A DNA stretch of 64,000 nucleotides from Alkalihalobacterium elongatum (GCF_019024285.1 NZ_WMKZ01000001.1:682001-746000); one strand, 5' to 3'; counted from the stretch's first letter, positions 36,832 through 46,904 are shown. Numbers and translations: made by a program. Notes: generated from the sequence alone by a model not told the origin.

Positions 36832-37383
36832 CTACTTTGCTATTCGAATATCTGTAAATGGCCAAAAAACAAAATTAGCCTTTCCTACCACTTCATCATA
36901 TGGGATATAGCCGATATCACGGCTGTCTAAACTTCTTCGTCGATTATCACCCATTACGAATAAATACCCTTCAGGAACAACGACTGAATTAGTCACTTCA
37001 TCTAAAGAAAAATCGTATGTTAGTGGAGCGCCATGGAGATCTTCTTTTAACTCGTCTAAATAAGGCTCTTCATAAACTTCTCCATTAATATATAGTGTAT
37101 CATTACTGAACTCAATCGTATCCCCTGGTAAACCAATCACACGTTTTATGTAATCACTTTCTTCATTTGCATGGAAAACAATAATATCAAATCGATCAGG
37201 TTCTCCAATGGTATACCCAATTTTGTTAACAATCATACGGTCGCTATGATGTAATGTAGGAACCATCGATTCACCTTCAACTACGATCGGTGCAAACAAA
37301 AAATAACGAATAAGAACTGCTAAAAGTAAAGCAATAAGAACTGCTTTTATCCACTCGTACGTTTCGCTTCTTCCGAAATTCAT
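36832..37383 (-). CDS. lepB: Type I signal peptidase
   Basis: 183 aa, one N-terminal membrane helix (about 12-30). The Ser-Lys dyad is S39 ([10 protein letters not shown]) and K80 ([11 protein letters not shown]), and [16 protein letters not shown] is the conserved box E. It cleaves Sec/Tat signal peptides outside the membrane. In B. subtilis sipS-type genes are elsewhere, but several Bacillaceae carry lepB here between rplS and rbgA. Confidence 0.95.
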   Translation of the reverse strand: MNFGRSETYEWIKAVLIALLLAVLIRYFLFAPIVVEGESMVPTLHHSDRMIVNKIGYTIGEPDRFDIIVFHANEESDYIKRVIGLPGDTIEFSNDTLYINGEVYEEPYLDELKEDLHGAPLTYDFSLDEVTNSVVVPEGYLFVMGDNRRRSLDSRDIGYIPYDEVVGKANFVFWPFTDIRIAK

Positions 37384-37462
37384 AAATCATCCTCCACAAT
37401 ATAAAATTATCTATTATGAGGAATTGAGATCTTCCCTATTTTAGATCATATCACAACTATTG

Positions 37463-37497
37463 TAAAAAAAGGAGCTTGATAATCAAGCCCCTTTCTT
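37463..37497 (-). terminator. Terminator after rplS
   Basis: Minus-strand stem AAAGGGGCTTGA/TCAAGCTCCTTT (one mismatch), 3-nt loop, seven U. It is placed just after the rplS stop. Confidence 0.85.
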
Positions 37498-37508
37498 TTT
37501 TCATACAA

Positions 37509-37853
37509 TTATCGAATTTCTTTAATACGCGCTGCTTTACCACGTAGTGCACGTAGGTAATATAGTTTGGCACGACGTACCTTACCGCGACGCTTCACTT
37601 CAATCGTATCGATTTTCGGTGAATGTAATGGGAATGTACGCTCAACACCTACGCCATAAGAAATTTTACGTACAGTAAAAGTTTCGCTGACACTTGTTCC
37701 ACGACGCTTGATTACTACACCTTCAAACACCTGAATACGCTCACGGTTACCCTCAACAACTTTAACGTGTACACGTAAAGTGTCTCCAGGACGAAACGCT
37801 GGAAGATCAGTGCGTAGTTGTTCTTTTGCGATCTCACGGATAATATTGCTCAT
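37509..37853 (-). CDS. rplS: Ribosomal protein L19
   Basis: 114 aa from [12 protein letters not shown], preceded by AAGGAGGGG; 39 upstream codons belong to the leader [32 protein letters not shown] and RRAKLYYLR are the L19 hallmarks. It sits at the interface between ribosomal subunits. It is preceded by an L19 leader and its own promoter, and followed by a terminator. Confidence 0.97.
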   Translation of the reverse strand: MSNIIREIAKEQLRTDLPAFRPGDTLRVHVKVVEGNRERIQVFEGVVIKRRGTSVSETFTVRKISYGVGVERTFPLHSPKIDTIEVKRRGKVRRAKLYYLRALRGKAARIKEIR

Positions 37854-37857
37854 CCTA

Positions 37858-37935
37858 TTCCCCTCCTTCCATCCAAGATGCTCATAACAGTCTTTCTCCT
37901 GCAGCGGAACATCGTAATCACGGGCCTTAGCCACA
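37858..37935 (-). promoter_or_regulatory. L19 ribosomal leader RNA
   Basis: The minus-strand sequence between the promoter and rplS contains GTGGCTAAGGCCCGTGATTA, then an ATGTTCCGCTGCAGG block, then CATCTTGGATGGAAGG, closely resembling the Firmicute L19 leader (Rfam L19_leader). Such leaders bind L19 to repress rplS. The pairing was not computed. Confidence 0.8.
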
Positions 37936-37938
37936 ACG

Positions 37939-37967
37939 AATATAATAACATATTTCTTTCTTGAGAA
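37939..37967 (-). promoter_or_regulatory. Promoter of rplS
   Basis: TTCTCA (37962-37967; 4 of 6), a 17-bp spacer and TATATT (37939-37944; 5 of 6). The predicted start coincides with the beginning of the L19 leader. Confidence 0.55.
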
Positions 37968-38015
37968 CAAGGTAATAGAGAAAGTTATCCTCTAATATCT
38001 TGTAAAATTAATAAC

Positions 38016-38696
38016 CTAGTCATTTAATAAGTCTGGACGTCGTTTTTTTGTTCGTTCTATCGATTGTTCATGACGCCACTTTTTAATGTTTTCATGATGG
38101 CCCGATAATAACACATCAGGCACTTTCATGCCACGAAAATCTGCTGGTCTAGTGTAATGTGGGTGCTCAAGTAATCCAGTTGAGAATGAATCAGTTACAG
38201 CACTTGTCTCATTTCCTAGTACACCAGGCAACAATCTAGTTACACTATCAGCAATAACCATCGCACCGAGCTCCCCGCCTGTTAAAACATAATCTCCTAT
38301 AGAAATCTCATCAGTAACAAGGTGCTCGCGAATACGTTCGTCAAAGCCTTCATAATGCCCGCACACTAAAATTAAATGCTCTTCTTTTGCAAGTTGCTCT
38401 GCTTTTTTCTGGGTATAGCGTTCTCCTTGGGGACATAGTAAAACGACCCTAGGCTTTGAGTTCTGGTCTTTTACTAACTCATCGACCGCATCAAAGACTG
38501 GTTGGGGCATTAATACCATTCCCGCTCCTCCACCGTATGGATAATCATCCACTTTTCTATGTTTGTTTTGTGCGTAATTCCGAAAGTCAACTACATTATA
38601 AGAAACATGTCCTTTTTCCGCTGCATGTTTCAAAATTGATGAACCGAAAACACCCGAAAACATCTCTGGAAATAGCGTCAGGATATCAATCTTCAC
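38016..38696 (-). CDS. trmD: tRNA (guanine-N1)-methyltransferase
   Basis: 226 aa, SPOUT-fold. The SAM-binding knot residues are in [22 protein letters not shown] and [12 protein letters not shown]. It makes m1G37 in tRNA and prevents frameshifts. It ends at RRPDLLND, about 15-20 residues short of the B. subtilis tail, a non-catalytic stretch. It is directly adjacent to rimM (0 nt). Confidence 0.96.
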   Translation of the reverse strand: MKIDILTLFPEMFSGVFGSSILKHAAEKGHVSYNVVDFRNYAQNKHRKVDDYPYGGGAGMVLMPQPVFDAVDELVKDQNSKPRVVLLCPQGERYTQKKAEQLAKEEHLILVCGHYEGFDERIREHLVTDEISIGDYVLTGGELGAMVIADSVTRLLPGVLGNETSAVTDSFSTGLLEHPHYTRPADFRGMKVPDVLLSGHHENIKKWRHEQSIERTKKRRPDLLND

Positions 38697-39215
38697 TTAA
38701 ATTAACCCCTCGAGTAGCTCAATCGTTACTTTCTTTTCAACCACGTTAACTTCTTTTACAACCTCATCAATATATGGTATCAGAATATCTTTACCACCCG
38801 TTTTGGGCTGGATCACCCATACATCATTGGCCCCAGGAGAAAGAACTTCTATTATTTTACCGAGCTCAAGTCCATCTTTCGTAAAGACATGACAACCGAT
38901 TATTTCATGATAATAAAATTCACCCTCATTTAACTCACCTAATGCATCTTCAGATACTTTTAAGGTAGCACCTTTAAATTTCTCAACTTGACTTATATTC
39001 GTATAACCTTCAAATGTTAACAGGTCAAAGTTTTTATGTTTACGATGGGTTTCCACAACAACAGCTATCATTTCCTTCAGGTCAGGATGTTCAATAAAGA
39101 GTTCAGATCCATTAGCATAACGTTCTTCCTCGAAATCTGTTGTAGAGATAACACGGACCTCCCCACGAATTCCATGGGTATTTACTATTTTTCCTACTTT
39201 AAACCATTTTTTCAT
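38697..39215 (-). CDS. rimM: RimM, 16S rRNA processing factor
   Basis: 172 aa from [11 protein letters not shown], preceded by AAGGATGA; the first ATG is too close to the site. N-terminal [15 protein letters not shown], then a PRC-barrel C-terminal domain with [11 protein letters not shown] and LIPYIDEVV. It binds S19 and helps 30S maturation. Confidence 0.96.
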   Translation of the reverse strand: MKKWFKVGKIVNTHGIRGEVRVISTTDFEEERYANGSELFIEHPDLKEMIAVVVETHRKHKNFDLLTFEGYTNISQVEKFKGATLKVSEDALGELNEGEFYYHEIIGCHVFTKDGLELGKIIEVLSPGANDVWVIQPKTGGKDILIPYIDEVVKEVNVVEKKVTIELLEGLI

Positions 39216-39223
39216 TGTTATTT

Positions 39224-39622
39224 TCATCCTTTTCTTATTTCATGAACGATGCCGTCCTTAATAATAATTTCTGCTTCTGAAAAAATATCATCCCAATTAT
39301 CGCCGATCTTTACTTCACAAATTGATTCAACTGTACCATCACGTAATTCCGTTCCAATTTCTAATTTATTTAGCTGGTGTACCTTAAAATCAATTCCCCG
39401 AAGCTTTTCTTCACGTTGTTGTATTTCTTTTTGAAAATTATTACGCAAACTATGATTTTGTTCATGGTTAGTATGTTGTTTTATTTTTTTATGTAATTGA
39501 AACTTAAGCTGTTCTAATTCTTTTACGACTTGTTCTTTTTCAAATTGTAGTTCGTTTAACAGTTGATCTTTTCTTTTTTCCGTTAATACTTGCTTAATGG
39601 CAACTGTTTTTATTACTTTCAT
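39224..39622 (-). CDS. ylqD: YlqD family protein
   Basis: 132 aa. A long coiled coil (about 12-85, rich in Lys/Glu/Gln) then a small beta domain ending [15 protein letters not shown]. It is conserved between khpA and rimM in Bacillaceae; function unknown. It is separated from khpA by a terminator. Confidence 0.8.
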   Translation of the reverse strand: MKVIKTVAIKQVLTEKRKDQLLNELQFEKEQVVKELEQLKFQLHKKIKQHTNHEQNHSLRNNFQKEIQQREEKLRGIDFKVHQLNKLEIGTELRDGTVESICEVKIGDNWDDIFSEAEIIIKDGIVHEIRKG

Positions 39623-39674
39623 AGTTCACCTCATCTAACATTGTTCTATATTCTTCTATTTTATAGAAGCTTAT

Positions 39675-39711
39675 ACAAAAATAAAAGGGCGAGGTTTCCC
39701 TCTACCCTTTT
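39675..39711 (-). terminator. Terminator overlapping the khpA stop codon
   Basis: Minus-strand stem AAAAGGG-TA-GAGG with CCTC-GC-CCTTTT around a GAAA tetraloop, followed by TTATTTTTG. The khpA TAG stop lies within the 5' arm. Translation to the stop codon would melt part of the stem, giving a possible coupling between translation and readthrough into ylqD. Confidence 0.75.
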
Positions 39712-39944
39712 ACTTCGTCAACAATATCAATACGGACACGCTTATTTGTATTCGTAGCAGCCGCATGAACGACAGAGCGAATAGCTTTGGCTATGCGCCC
39801 TTGCTTTCCAATGACTTTGCCCATATCGTCAGGGTGAACTGACAATGCAAGGTGAACGGATTGGTTGTCAGTCGTTTCTGTGACATGAACTCTTTCGGGA
39901 TGGTCAACAAGAGCTTTTGCAATATGTTCAACTAACTCTTTCAT
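39702..39944 (-). CDS. khpA: KhpA (YlqC), KH-domain RNA-binding protein
   Basis: 80 aa from MKELVEHIAKAL, preceded by AAAGGGAATG. The KH GxxG loop is in GKVIGKQGRIAKAIRSVV. It binds RNA, probably with KhpB/Jag, and influences cell size in relatives. It is located just after rpsP, as in B. subtilis. Confidence 0.94.
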   Translation of the reverse strand: MKELVEHIAKALVDHPERVHVTETTDNQSVHLALSVHPDDMGKVIGKQGRIAKAIRSVVHAAATNTNKRVRIDIVDEVKG

Positions 39945-40014
39945 TGCATTCCCTTTCGTTTCTTCAGACATAATAAGGTTGTTCAAGCTTTTGAACACAT
40001 ATTATAAATGCTGA

Positions 40015-40287
40015 TTACTTGCTGTTTTTTTCGTTGTGTAGCTTTTCCATTAAACCAGCTTTAGAGAAAAGGTTACGAACTGTGTCAGATGGCTTAGCAC
40101 CTTTTAACATCCAGTCTAAAGCTTTCTCTTCTTTAATTTCTACTTTTGCTGGTTGAGTTAACGGATTGTAAGTACCGATTTCCTCAATGAAACGTCCATC
40201 ACGCGGTGCGCGAGAATCTGCTACTACTACACGATAAAATGGGGCTTTCTTAGAACCCATACGTTTTAAACGAATTTTAACTGCCAT
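40015..40287 (-). CDS. rpsP: Ribosomal protein S16
   Basis: 90 aa from [11 protein letters not shown], preceded by TTGGAGGTG; upstream codons excluded. [23 protein letters not shown] and [15 protein letters not shown] are diagnostic. It stabilises the 30S body. It is followed by khpA. Confidence 0.97.
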   Translation of the reverse strand: MAVKIRLKRMGSKKAPFYRVVVADSRAPRDGRFIEEIGTYNPLTQPAKVEIKEEKALDWMLKGAKPSDTVRNLFSKAGLMEKLHNEKNSK

Positions 40288-40326
40288 TCGTTGTACACCT
40301 CCAAATAATTTCACACAATAATTTAT

Positions 40327-40353
40327 ATTATAGTAATTTTCACTAGCTTGCAA
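40327..40353 (-). promoter_or_regulatory. Possible promoter of rpsP
   Basis: Perfect TATAAT (40327-40332) with TTGCAA (40348-40353) only 15 bp upstream, or AGTTGC at 17 bp. It lies in the ffh-rpsP gap. Spacing makes this uncertain. Confidence 0.4.
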
Positions 40354-40376
40354 CTAGGAAAAAATGAAAAACGTTT

Positions 40377-41723
40377 TTAGAACGGAAATTTAAAAGGCAT
40401 TTTCCCTTTCTTTTTCCCTTTACCCATATTTGTCATTTGCTTCATCATCTTCTTCATGTCTTCAAATTGCTTTAATAGTCGGTTGACATCCTGAATAGAA
40501 GTCCCACTTCCTTTGGCAATTCTCCTGCGACGACTAGCATTAATAACACTAGGGTCTTGCTTTTCTTGCTTTGTCATTGAACGGACAATCGCTTCTACAC
40601 GACCAATTTGTTTATCATCGACTTGTAGATTTTTCATGCCCTTTACTTTATTCATTCCTGGCATCATGCCTAGAAGTTCATCTAGCGGCCCCATGCTTTT
40701 AACTTGGTCCAACTGCTCAAGAAAGTCGTCAAACGTAAAGTCCATCGTTCTCATCTTTCTTTCAAGCTCACGTGCTTTTTCTTCATCAACATTGGCCTGT
40801 GCTTTCTCAATTAGAGTTAACACATCACCCATGCCAAGTATTCTTGAAGCCATTCGTTCAGGATGGAACGGCTCTAGTTGATCAACTTTTTCACCCATAC
40901 CCGCAAATTTAATTGGAGTATTTGTTACTGACTTAACAGATAAAGCTGCACCACCACGAGTATCTCCATCAAGCTTTGTTAAAACAACACCTGTAATGTC
41001 TAACTGCTCGTTAAAGCTTTCAGCAACGTTTACTGCATCTTGACCTGTCATTGCATCTACAACGAGAAGAATTTCATCAGGCTTAGCAATTTCTTTTACC
41101 TGCTTTAATTCATCCATCAATTCTTCATCAATATGAAGTCGACCTGCAGTATCGATAATAACATAATCATTATGTTCTTCTTTTGCTTTTTTAATAGCTT
41201 CTTCAGCAATTTGAACTGGGCTAACTTGATCACCAAGTGAAAACACTGGCATATTAAGTTGTTTCCCTAGAGTTTCCAGCTGTTTAATCGCTGCTGGACG
41301 ATAAATATCGGCAGCTACGAGCATTGGTGTACGATTATGTTTCTTTCGTAAGTGATTTGCTAATTTCGCAGTTGTTGTCGTTTTACCTGCCCCTTGTAGT
41401 CCAACCATCATAACAACTGTTGGTGGCTTGTTGGCAACTGCGATCTTACTTTGCTCTCCCCCCATTAAAGCCGTTAATTCTTCGTTAACCACTTTAATAA
41501 CTTGTTGGCCAGGGGTTAAGCTTTTTAGAACTTCTTGTCCGATTGCACGTTCTTTTACACGTGCAATAAATTCTTTTACGACTTTAAAGTTAACGTCCGC
41601 TTCTAACAATGCGAGTCGGACTTCTCGCATCATTTCTTTAACATCAGCTTCAGATACTTTTCCTTTACCACGGATTTTCTGCATCGTACTTTGCAGTCGT
41701 TCCGCTAAACCTTCAAATGCCAT
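40377..41723 (-). CDS. ffh: Ffh, signal recognition particle protein
   Basis: 448 aa. N domain, G domain with GLQGAGKTTTTAKLA near 107-121 and DTAGRLHIDEELM, then the methionine-rich M domain ending in a basic GKGKKKGK tail. It binds signal peptides on SRP RNA and targets ribosomes to FtsY. It is in the ftsY-ylxM-ffh cluster. Confidence 0.97.
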   Translation of the reverse strand: MAFEGLAERLQSTMQKIRGKGKVSEADVKEMMREVRLALLEADVNFKVVKEFIARVKERAIGQEVLKSLTPGQQVIKVVNEELTALMGGEQSKIAVANKPPTVVMMVGLQGAGKTTTTAKLANHLRKKHNRTPMLVAADIYRPAAIKQLETLGKQLNMPVFSLGDQVSPVQIAEEAIKKAKEEHNDYVIIDTAGRLHIDEELMDELKQVKEIAKPDEILLVVDAMTGQDAVNVAESFNEQLDITGVVLTKLDGDTRGGAALSVKSVTNTPIKFAGMGEKVDQLEPFHPERMASRILGMGDVLTLIEKAQANVDEEKARELERKMRTMDFTFDDFLEQLDQVKSMGPLDELLGMMPGMNKVKGMKNLQVDDKQIGRVEAIVRSMTKQEKQDPSVINASRRRRIAKGSGTSIQDVNRLLKQFEDMKKMMKQMTNMGKGKKKGKMPFKFPF

Positions 41724-41736
41724 TGGCCGTCGCCTC

Positions 41737-42069
41737 CTACTCTAGTTTTTCAAGAGCTTCGATGACGCTCATGATCTCTTCAGGAGTCGCTTCTGGTTTT
41801 AAGATTGCCGATTTTAACTTTGCAATATAGTTGGAACGCTGCTCAAATTTTTCGAGTAGCGATAGTTTTGCTTCATATTCCTCTAGCATTGCCTCCGTCC
41901 GTTTAATGTTATCATAGACGGCTTGACGGCTAATCTCAAATTCTTCGGCAATTTCACCTAGGGAGAAGTCATCTAAGTAATAGAGTTCCATATATTGTCG
42001 CTGCTTAGATGTAAGTAAGGACTGATAAAAGTCAAATAAATAATTCATCCTTAATGTTTTATCGAGCAA
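41737..42069 (-). CDS. ylxM: YlxM, SRP-associated HTH protein
   Basis: 110 aa from a TTG nine bases after AAGGGG, matching the start of B. subtilis YlxM; a longer reading adds 24 codons without a site. [24 protein letters not shown] and [23 protein letters not shown] (sigma-70 region 4-like HTH) define it. YlxM can modulate SRP GTPase activity in other Firmicutes. Confidence 0.93.
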   Translation of the reverse strand: MLDKTLRMNYLFDFYQSLLTSKQRQYMELYYLDDFSLGEIAEEFEISRQAVYDNIKRTEAMLEEYEAKLSLLEKFEQRSNYIAKLKSAILKPEATPEEIMSVIEALEKLE

Positions 42070-42176
42070 ACGGACCATCCCCTTGTTAAGTGAATTCCCT
42101 TTACAAGAGATCATACTACACGAAAAGAAAATGAGTGTCAAGTTTTTTTCTTGAATGACTTAAATCTTGCTATAAC

Positions 42177-43181
42177 TTATAAATTTTCCGCTTCTTCCTC
42201 AAGCTTTTCCTCTAAGACATCTTTGAAAAGCCCGTAAACAAACTGCTCAGCATTAAATGGTTGTAGATCATCCATTTTTTCACCTAATCCAACATACTTC
42301 ACAGGAATATCTAATTCATGACGGATCGCTAGTACAATTCCACCTTTTGCTGTTCCATCAAGCTTTGTAAGAACAATTCCACTTACATCCGTCGTCTCAC
42401 TGAATTGTTTGGCCTGACTCATTGCATTTTGCCCTGTTGTAGCATCTAGGACGAGAAGGACTTCGTGGGGAGCATTCGGTACTTCCCGTTCAATCACACG
42501 CTTTACTTTTTCTAATTCTTTCATAAGATTGACTTTATTTTGTAGTCGTCCAGCCGTATCGCAAAGTAAAATATCTGCATTCCTTGATTTCGCAGCTTGT
42601 ACAGCATCAAACATTACTGCTGCTGGATCACTTCCTGCCTGTTGCTTTATAACATCGACCCCAACCCGTTCGCCCCACACTTCGAGTTGTTCAATAGCGC
42701 CTGCACGGAATGTGTCACCTGCGGCTAACAGTACAGATTTTCCTTGTTCCTTGAACATATGAGCCATTTTACCAATTGTCGTCGTTTTCCCTACTCCGTT
42801 TACCCCAACGAATAAAATAACTGTCATTGCACCCTCTTGAATATTAAGTGACACATCTTCTTCATCTTTTTGTAGAAGTTCTGCTAACTTTTCTGAGATG
42901 ACGGGTTGAATTTCAGAAGTATCTTTAATATTCCGAAGGCGAACTTCGTCTTTTAAATCATCGATTAATTCCATAACAGTTGCGACACCAACGTCTGAAC
43001 TAATGAGTAACTCTTCTAGTTCTTCAAAGAAATCTTCATCTACTTTACGATAACGTGCAACCAGTTCATTCATCTTACCAACGAATGAATCGCGTGTTTT
43101 TTCTAAGCCAGTTTTAAACTTCTCTGTTACCGATTCTGTTTGACCTGTAATCTTTTCCTTTAACTTCTTAAAAAAACTCAT
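42177..43181 (-). CDS. ftsY: FtsY, SRP receptor
   Basis: 334 aa. Short acidic/charged N-terminus, N domain, then G domain with GVNGVGKTTTIGKMA near 125-139, DTAGRLQNKVNLMKEL and TKLDGTAKGG. It docks the SRP-ribosome complex at the membrane. It follows smc by 12 nt. Confidence 0.97.
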   Translation of the reverse strand: MSFFKKLKEKITGQTESVTEKFKTGLEKTRDSFVGKMNELVARYRKVDEDFFEELEELLISSDVGVATVMELIDDLKDEVRLRNIKDTSEIQPVISEKLAELLQKDEEDVSLNIQEGAMTVILFVGVNGVGKTTTIGKMAHMFKEQGKSVLLAAGDTFRAGAIEQLEVWGERVGVDVIKQQAGSDPAAVMFDAVQAAKSRNADILLCDTAGRLQNKVNLMKELEKVKRVIEREVPNAPHEVLLVLDATTGQNAMSQAKQFSETTDVSGIVLTKLDGTAKGGIVLAIRHELDIPVKYVGLGEKMDDLQPFNAEQFVYGLFKDVLEEKLEEEAENL

Positions 43182-43193
43182 GTTAATTCCTCC

Positions 43194-46100
43194 TTAGCTT
43201 TCAACTAATTCTTTTGTATCTTCTAATTTTACGGACACGAGTCTAGACACACCTGACTCTTGCATCGTTACACCATAGAGAACATCAGCTTCTTCCATCG
43301 TTCCTTTTCGATGAGTAATAACGATAAATTGGGTTTGTCCACTAAATGCTTTTAAGTATGAAGCAAAACGGTTGACATTTGCTTCATCTAGAGCAGCCTC
43401 GACTTCATCTAATACACAGAAAGGTACAGGTCTAACTTTCAGAATAGAAAATAATAATGCAATCGCTGTTAGAGCTCTTTCACCGCCAGACAATAACGCT
43501 AGGTTTTGGAGTTTCTTCCCAGGTGGTCTCGCCATAATTTCTACTCCTGTAGTTAGTAGTTGATCTGGATTGGTAAACACCAAGTCTGCATGTCCACCAC
43601 CAAATAACTGTTTAAACACAACTTTGAAATGAGCGCTAATTTGATCAAATGTTTCTTTGAAGCGTTTGGTCATTTCTTCATCCATTTCCATAATAACATT
43701 AAATAGGTTTTCTTTTGCCATCACTAAATCTTCTTTTTGTTCATGAAGGAATTGATGACGTTCACTTACACGATCATATTCTTCAATTGCCCCTAAGTTT
43801 ACAGTTCCAAGCTCTTCGATTGCAAGCTTTATTAGCTTTACTTTCGTCTTTGCTTCTTCTACTGGGAACAACAATGGATGTTCGTCTTTAGCAGCCTCAT
43901 AACTGAGCTCATATTCTTCACGGAGATGCGATAAGAGGTTATCTAACCGAACATCATAGCGATTCGTTAAAACCTCACATTGATGGAGTTCATCAAGTAA
44001 TAATTTCAAGTGGCTTTTCTCTATTTTTAAAGTCGCTTCTAAATCGTCTAGTTTTCGTTGTTTTTCAGTTCGTTCATGACGTAGTTTACTAATAATAGAA
44101 ATTGTACCGTCTTTTTTCTTTCGACTTTCCTCAATCCTAATTTCTAGATGATCCTCACCATTCGAACTGTCACTCATTTCATTTTCAAGTAACCAATACT
44201 GTTCTTCATTTTCTTTTAATACAAAAGTTACTTCTTCAACCTCATTTATTAAACGGTCTACTTTATCACGCTGATTTGCAAGCCGTTCTTCCTCTTTGGC
44301 CATATTGACCTTTAAGTCTGTTAGTTCATCTTGCATCGTTTCCTTGGAAGTTTTCTGTAGCTTTTGTTTAGCTTCAATTTCTTTCACTTGGCTTTCTAGA
44401 AGAGCTGTTGTTGCGGTCGACTGCTGAAATTCAATAGATAATGCCTCTAGTCGCCGCTCTGCAGTTTCTTCATCTTTGGTCAACATCTCTTGCTCCCGAT
44501 CGAATAAAGCTAATCTATCATTGACACTTTTTTCTTCTAATTCTACTTCACGTAGAAGGTTTCTTGCCTCACGTTCTAATTCACGAGCTACCTCCCCAAC
44601 TTCTCTTTGCTGTTGCAAGTTTGCTTCATTTTGCTGCAACTGTTGTTTAAGCTCTTTTACATACGTTTCGAGCTTGGTTGTTTTTTCTTCCATACCATTT
44701 AGCTTTTCCGACAGATCTTCTAATTCACGTTGACGGCCCAGTAACGGTGTAGACTTTTGCTTAATAGCACCACCAGTCATCGAACCTCCAGGATTAACTA
44801 CATCACCATCTAGAGTTACAATACGGTAGCTATAGCCAATTTTTCTTGCTAAGTCGTTAGCACCTTCTAAATTATTCGCGATAATAACATGCCCTAAAAG
44901 ATTACCGATTACTTGATCATAACGCTGATCATATCTTATTAATTGTGAAGCCATTCCAACAAACGATTTATGATTGTTAATTTGATGAACGACGTCCGTT
45001 CGGATGCCACGTCCTTTAATGACAGGTAACGGTAAAAAGGTCGCTCTTCCAAAACCATTCTTTTTCAAAAAGTTAATTGCTTGTCTTGCTGCACCTTCCG
45101 TTTCAACAACGACATGTTGCGTTGCTCCGCCTAAAGCGATCTCAATCGCTGTTTCATACTGCTTGGGAACATTAATTAACTCTGCTATTGCGCCTACAAT
45201 TCCCTTTAGATTTTTACCTCTAGCTTTTAAAATTTCTTTAACACCTTGAAAAAAGCCAGAAAAGTCAGCTTGCATTTCTTCAATAACATCTTTTCTTGAC
45301 TTCACTTGTTGAATTAACCTAAATGCTTCATATAGTTGTGCTTGTCGCTTGTCATATTCTTTATTTAGTTTTTCAATTTTCGTCTCTGATGCTCTAAATT
45401 GATCAACTTTTTCATGAAGCTCTTTTTGTCGACTATTAACAAGCTGTTCATATTCTTTCTTCCTGTCTAGTACTTGTTTTCGTAACTGTAAAAGTTGCTC
45501 ATTATCATCAATTAATATTTTTTTCTTTGTCTTCGTGCTAGCAACCTGCTCTTCTAAGTAACGAATTTCATTGCGGATCGACGCTTGCTCATTAACTATT
45601 TCTATGTAATCAGATTTTAAACGATCAAGCTCACCTTCAAGATCCTCTTGGGCTAGCGCAAGTCTTTCTTGTCGTTCTAGTAACTCTGATGTCTTTGTTT
45701 GAAATTCTCTTTCTAATCTCCTAAGGAGCTCGTTTTCATTAGCTAAGTTCTTTTCTAAAAGCTGTTTTCTCTCCTTAATGTCATTGATTGTTTTTATAAG
45801 TTGATCCCGGTTATAGTGAAAATTCTTTTTTCTTTCTTTTATGACTTCTTTTTGTCCTTCACTTTTTTCTAGTGCCTCACTGGCTTGAAGGAGCTCGTCT
45901 TGAAGCTCATTTAAGGTTGTGTCAAGCTTACGCAACTCTAATTGCAACCGTTCACTAGTACCCTCTTTCTCCTTAATCTTATGAGAAAGCTCATCACGAC
46001 GATGTTCTAACATTCGTAAATGTTCCTGGGCATTGGTCCATTTTTCATGAAGGTCGGTTATTTCATAGACCATTAATGCAACTTCTACTTCTTTTAATTC

Positions 46101-46760
46101 ATGCTTCTTTTCCAAATAATCTTTTGCAATTGAAGATTGAATACGTAGCGGCTCTATCTGACCTTCTAACTCATGTAAAATGTCTTCGACACGGTTTAAG
46201 TTTTCTTGTGTTTCCCAGAGCTTTTTTTCCGCCTTCTGCTTACGATTTTTATATTTTAAGACGCCAGCTGCCTCTTCAAAAATCACACGGCGATCTTCTG
46301 CCTTACTACTTAGGATTTCTTCCACTTTTCCTTGTCCGATAATTGAAAAGGCTTCTTTACCAAGACCAGAATCCATAAATAAATCTACGATATCTTTTAA
46401 CCTGCACGTCTGCTTATTTAGTTGATACTCACTTTCACCTGAACGATACACCCTTCTAGTCACACTAACTTCTGTATAATCTATCGCTAAATGCTGATCT
46501 TGATTATCAAGAACTAACGTAATTTCAGCAAAATTTAATGGCTTTCGCGTATCACTACCTGCAAAGATAATATCCTCCATCTTTGAACCACGTAACGATT
46601 TAGCCGATTGTTCACCAAGTACCCAACGGATTCCATCAGATATATTACTTTTTCCACTTCCATTTGGGCCGACAACTGCTGTAACACCAGAGTCAAATTC
46701 GACTGTCATCCTATCAGCAAATGACTTAAAACCCATGACCTCGAAACGCTTGAGGAACAT
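43194..46760 (-). CDS. smc: SMC chromosome condensation ATPase
   Basis: 1188 aa. Walker A GPNGSGKSN at 31-39, first long coiled coil (about 170-500), hinge (about 515-670 with GGSMTGGAIKQKS at its edge), second coiled coil, then the ABC signature LSGGERALTAIALLF and Walker B FCVLDEVEAALDEAN near 1110-1130. It condenses and segregates chromosomes with ScpAB. A GGGGGAAGG site precedes the ATG. Confidence 0.97.
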   Translation of the reverse strand: MFLKRFEVMGFKSFADRMTVEFDSGVTAVVGPNGSGKSNISDGIRWVLGEQSAKSLRGSKMEDIIFAGSDTRKPLNFAEITLVLDNQDQHLAIDYTEVSVTRRVYRSGESEYQLNKQTCRLKDIVDLFMDSGLGKEAFSIIGQGKVEEILSSKAEDRRVIFEEAAGVLKYKNRKQKAEKKLWETQENLNRVEDILHELEGQIEPLRIQSSIAKDYLEKKHELKEVEVALMVYEITDLHEKWTNAQEHLRMLEHRRDELSHKIKEKEGTSERLQLELRKLDTTLNELQDELLQASEALEKSEGQKEVIKERKKNFHYNRDQLIKTINDIKERKQLLEKNLANENELLRRLEREFQTKTSELLERQERLALAQEDLEGELDRLKSDYIEIVNEQASIRNEIRYLEEQVASTKTKKKILIDDNEQLLQLRKQVLDRKKEYEQLVNSRQKELHEKVDQFRASETKIEKLNKEYDKRQAQLYEAFRLIQQVKSRKDVIEEMQADFSGFFQGVKEILKARGKNLKGIVGAIAELINVPKQYETAIEIALGGATQHVVVETEGAARQAINFLKKNGFGRATFLPLPVIKGRGIRTDVVHQINNHKSFVGMASQLIRYDQRYDQVIGNLLGHVIIANNLEGANDLARKIGYSYRIVTLDGDVVNPGGSMTGGAIKQKSTPLLGRQRELEDLSEKLNGMEEKTTKLETYVKELKQQLQQNEANLQQQREVGEVARELEREARNLLREVELEEKSVNDRLALFDREQEMLTKDEETAERRLEALSIEFQQSTATTALLESQVKEIEAKQKLQKTSKETMQDELTDLKVNMAKEEERLANQRDKVDRLINEVEEVTFVLKENEEQYWLLENEMSDSSNGEDHLEIRIEESRKKKDGTISIISKLRHERTEKQRKLDDLEATLKIEKSHLKLLLDELHQCEVLTNRYDVRLDNLLSHLREEYELSYEAAKDEHPLLFPVEEAKTKVKLIKLAIEELGTVNLGAIEEYDRVSERHQFLHEQKEDLVMAKENLFNVIMEMDEEMTKRFKETFDQISAHFKVVFKQLFGGGHADLVFTNPDQLLTTGVEIMARPPGKKLQNLALLSGGERALTAIALLFSILKVRPVPFCVLDEVEAALDEANVNRFASYLKAFSGQTQFIVITHRKGTMEEADVLYGVTMQESGVSRLVSVKLEDTKELVES

Positions 46761-46824
46761 GTTCCTTCCCCCTCAATTAATTAAACTTAGCTGCCCCTAT
46801 AACTTCAGGCTAGCCATAGTTTTT

Positions 46825-46904
46825 CTTATACTAGTAAGTAATACGATAATCAAAACAATATACCCTTTGATTATCAATAGATTGGTTAATACATTCTAGT
46901 ATAA
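46825..46904 (-). promoter_or_regulatory. Probable smc promoter in a nested palindrome
   Basis: TTGATT (46848-46853), 17-bp spacer, TATAAG (46825-46830). The same stretch is a nested inverted repeat: outer arms TTATACTAG (46826-46834) / CTAGTATAA (46896-46904) and inner arms GATAATCAAA (46845-46854) / TTTGATTATC (46866-46875). Both -35 and -10 lie within arms. Confidence 0.45.

Noticed and set aside
36824-36865. 14-residue extension of RbgA
   Set aside because: Would overlap lepB; the GTG with an upstream site matches the family start.
37854-37970. 39-residue N-terminal extension of L19
   Set aside because: It is the L19 leader RNA read in frame; the AAGGAGGGG site precedes the shorter start.
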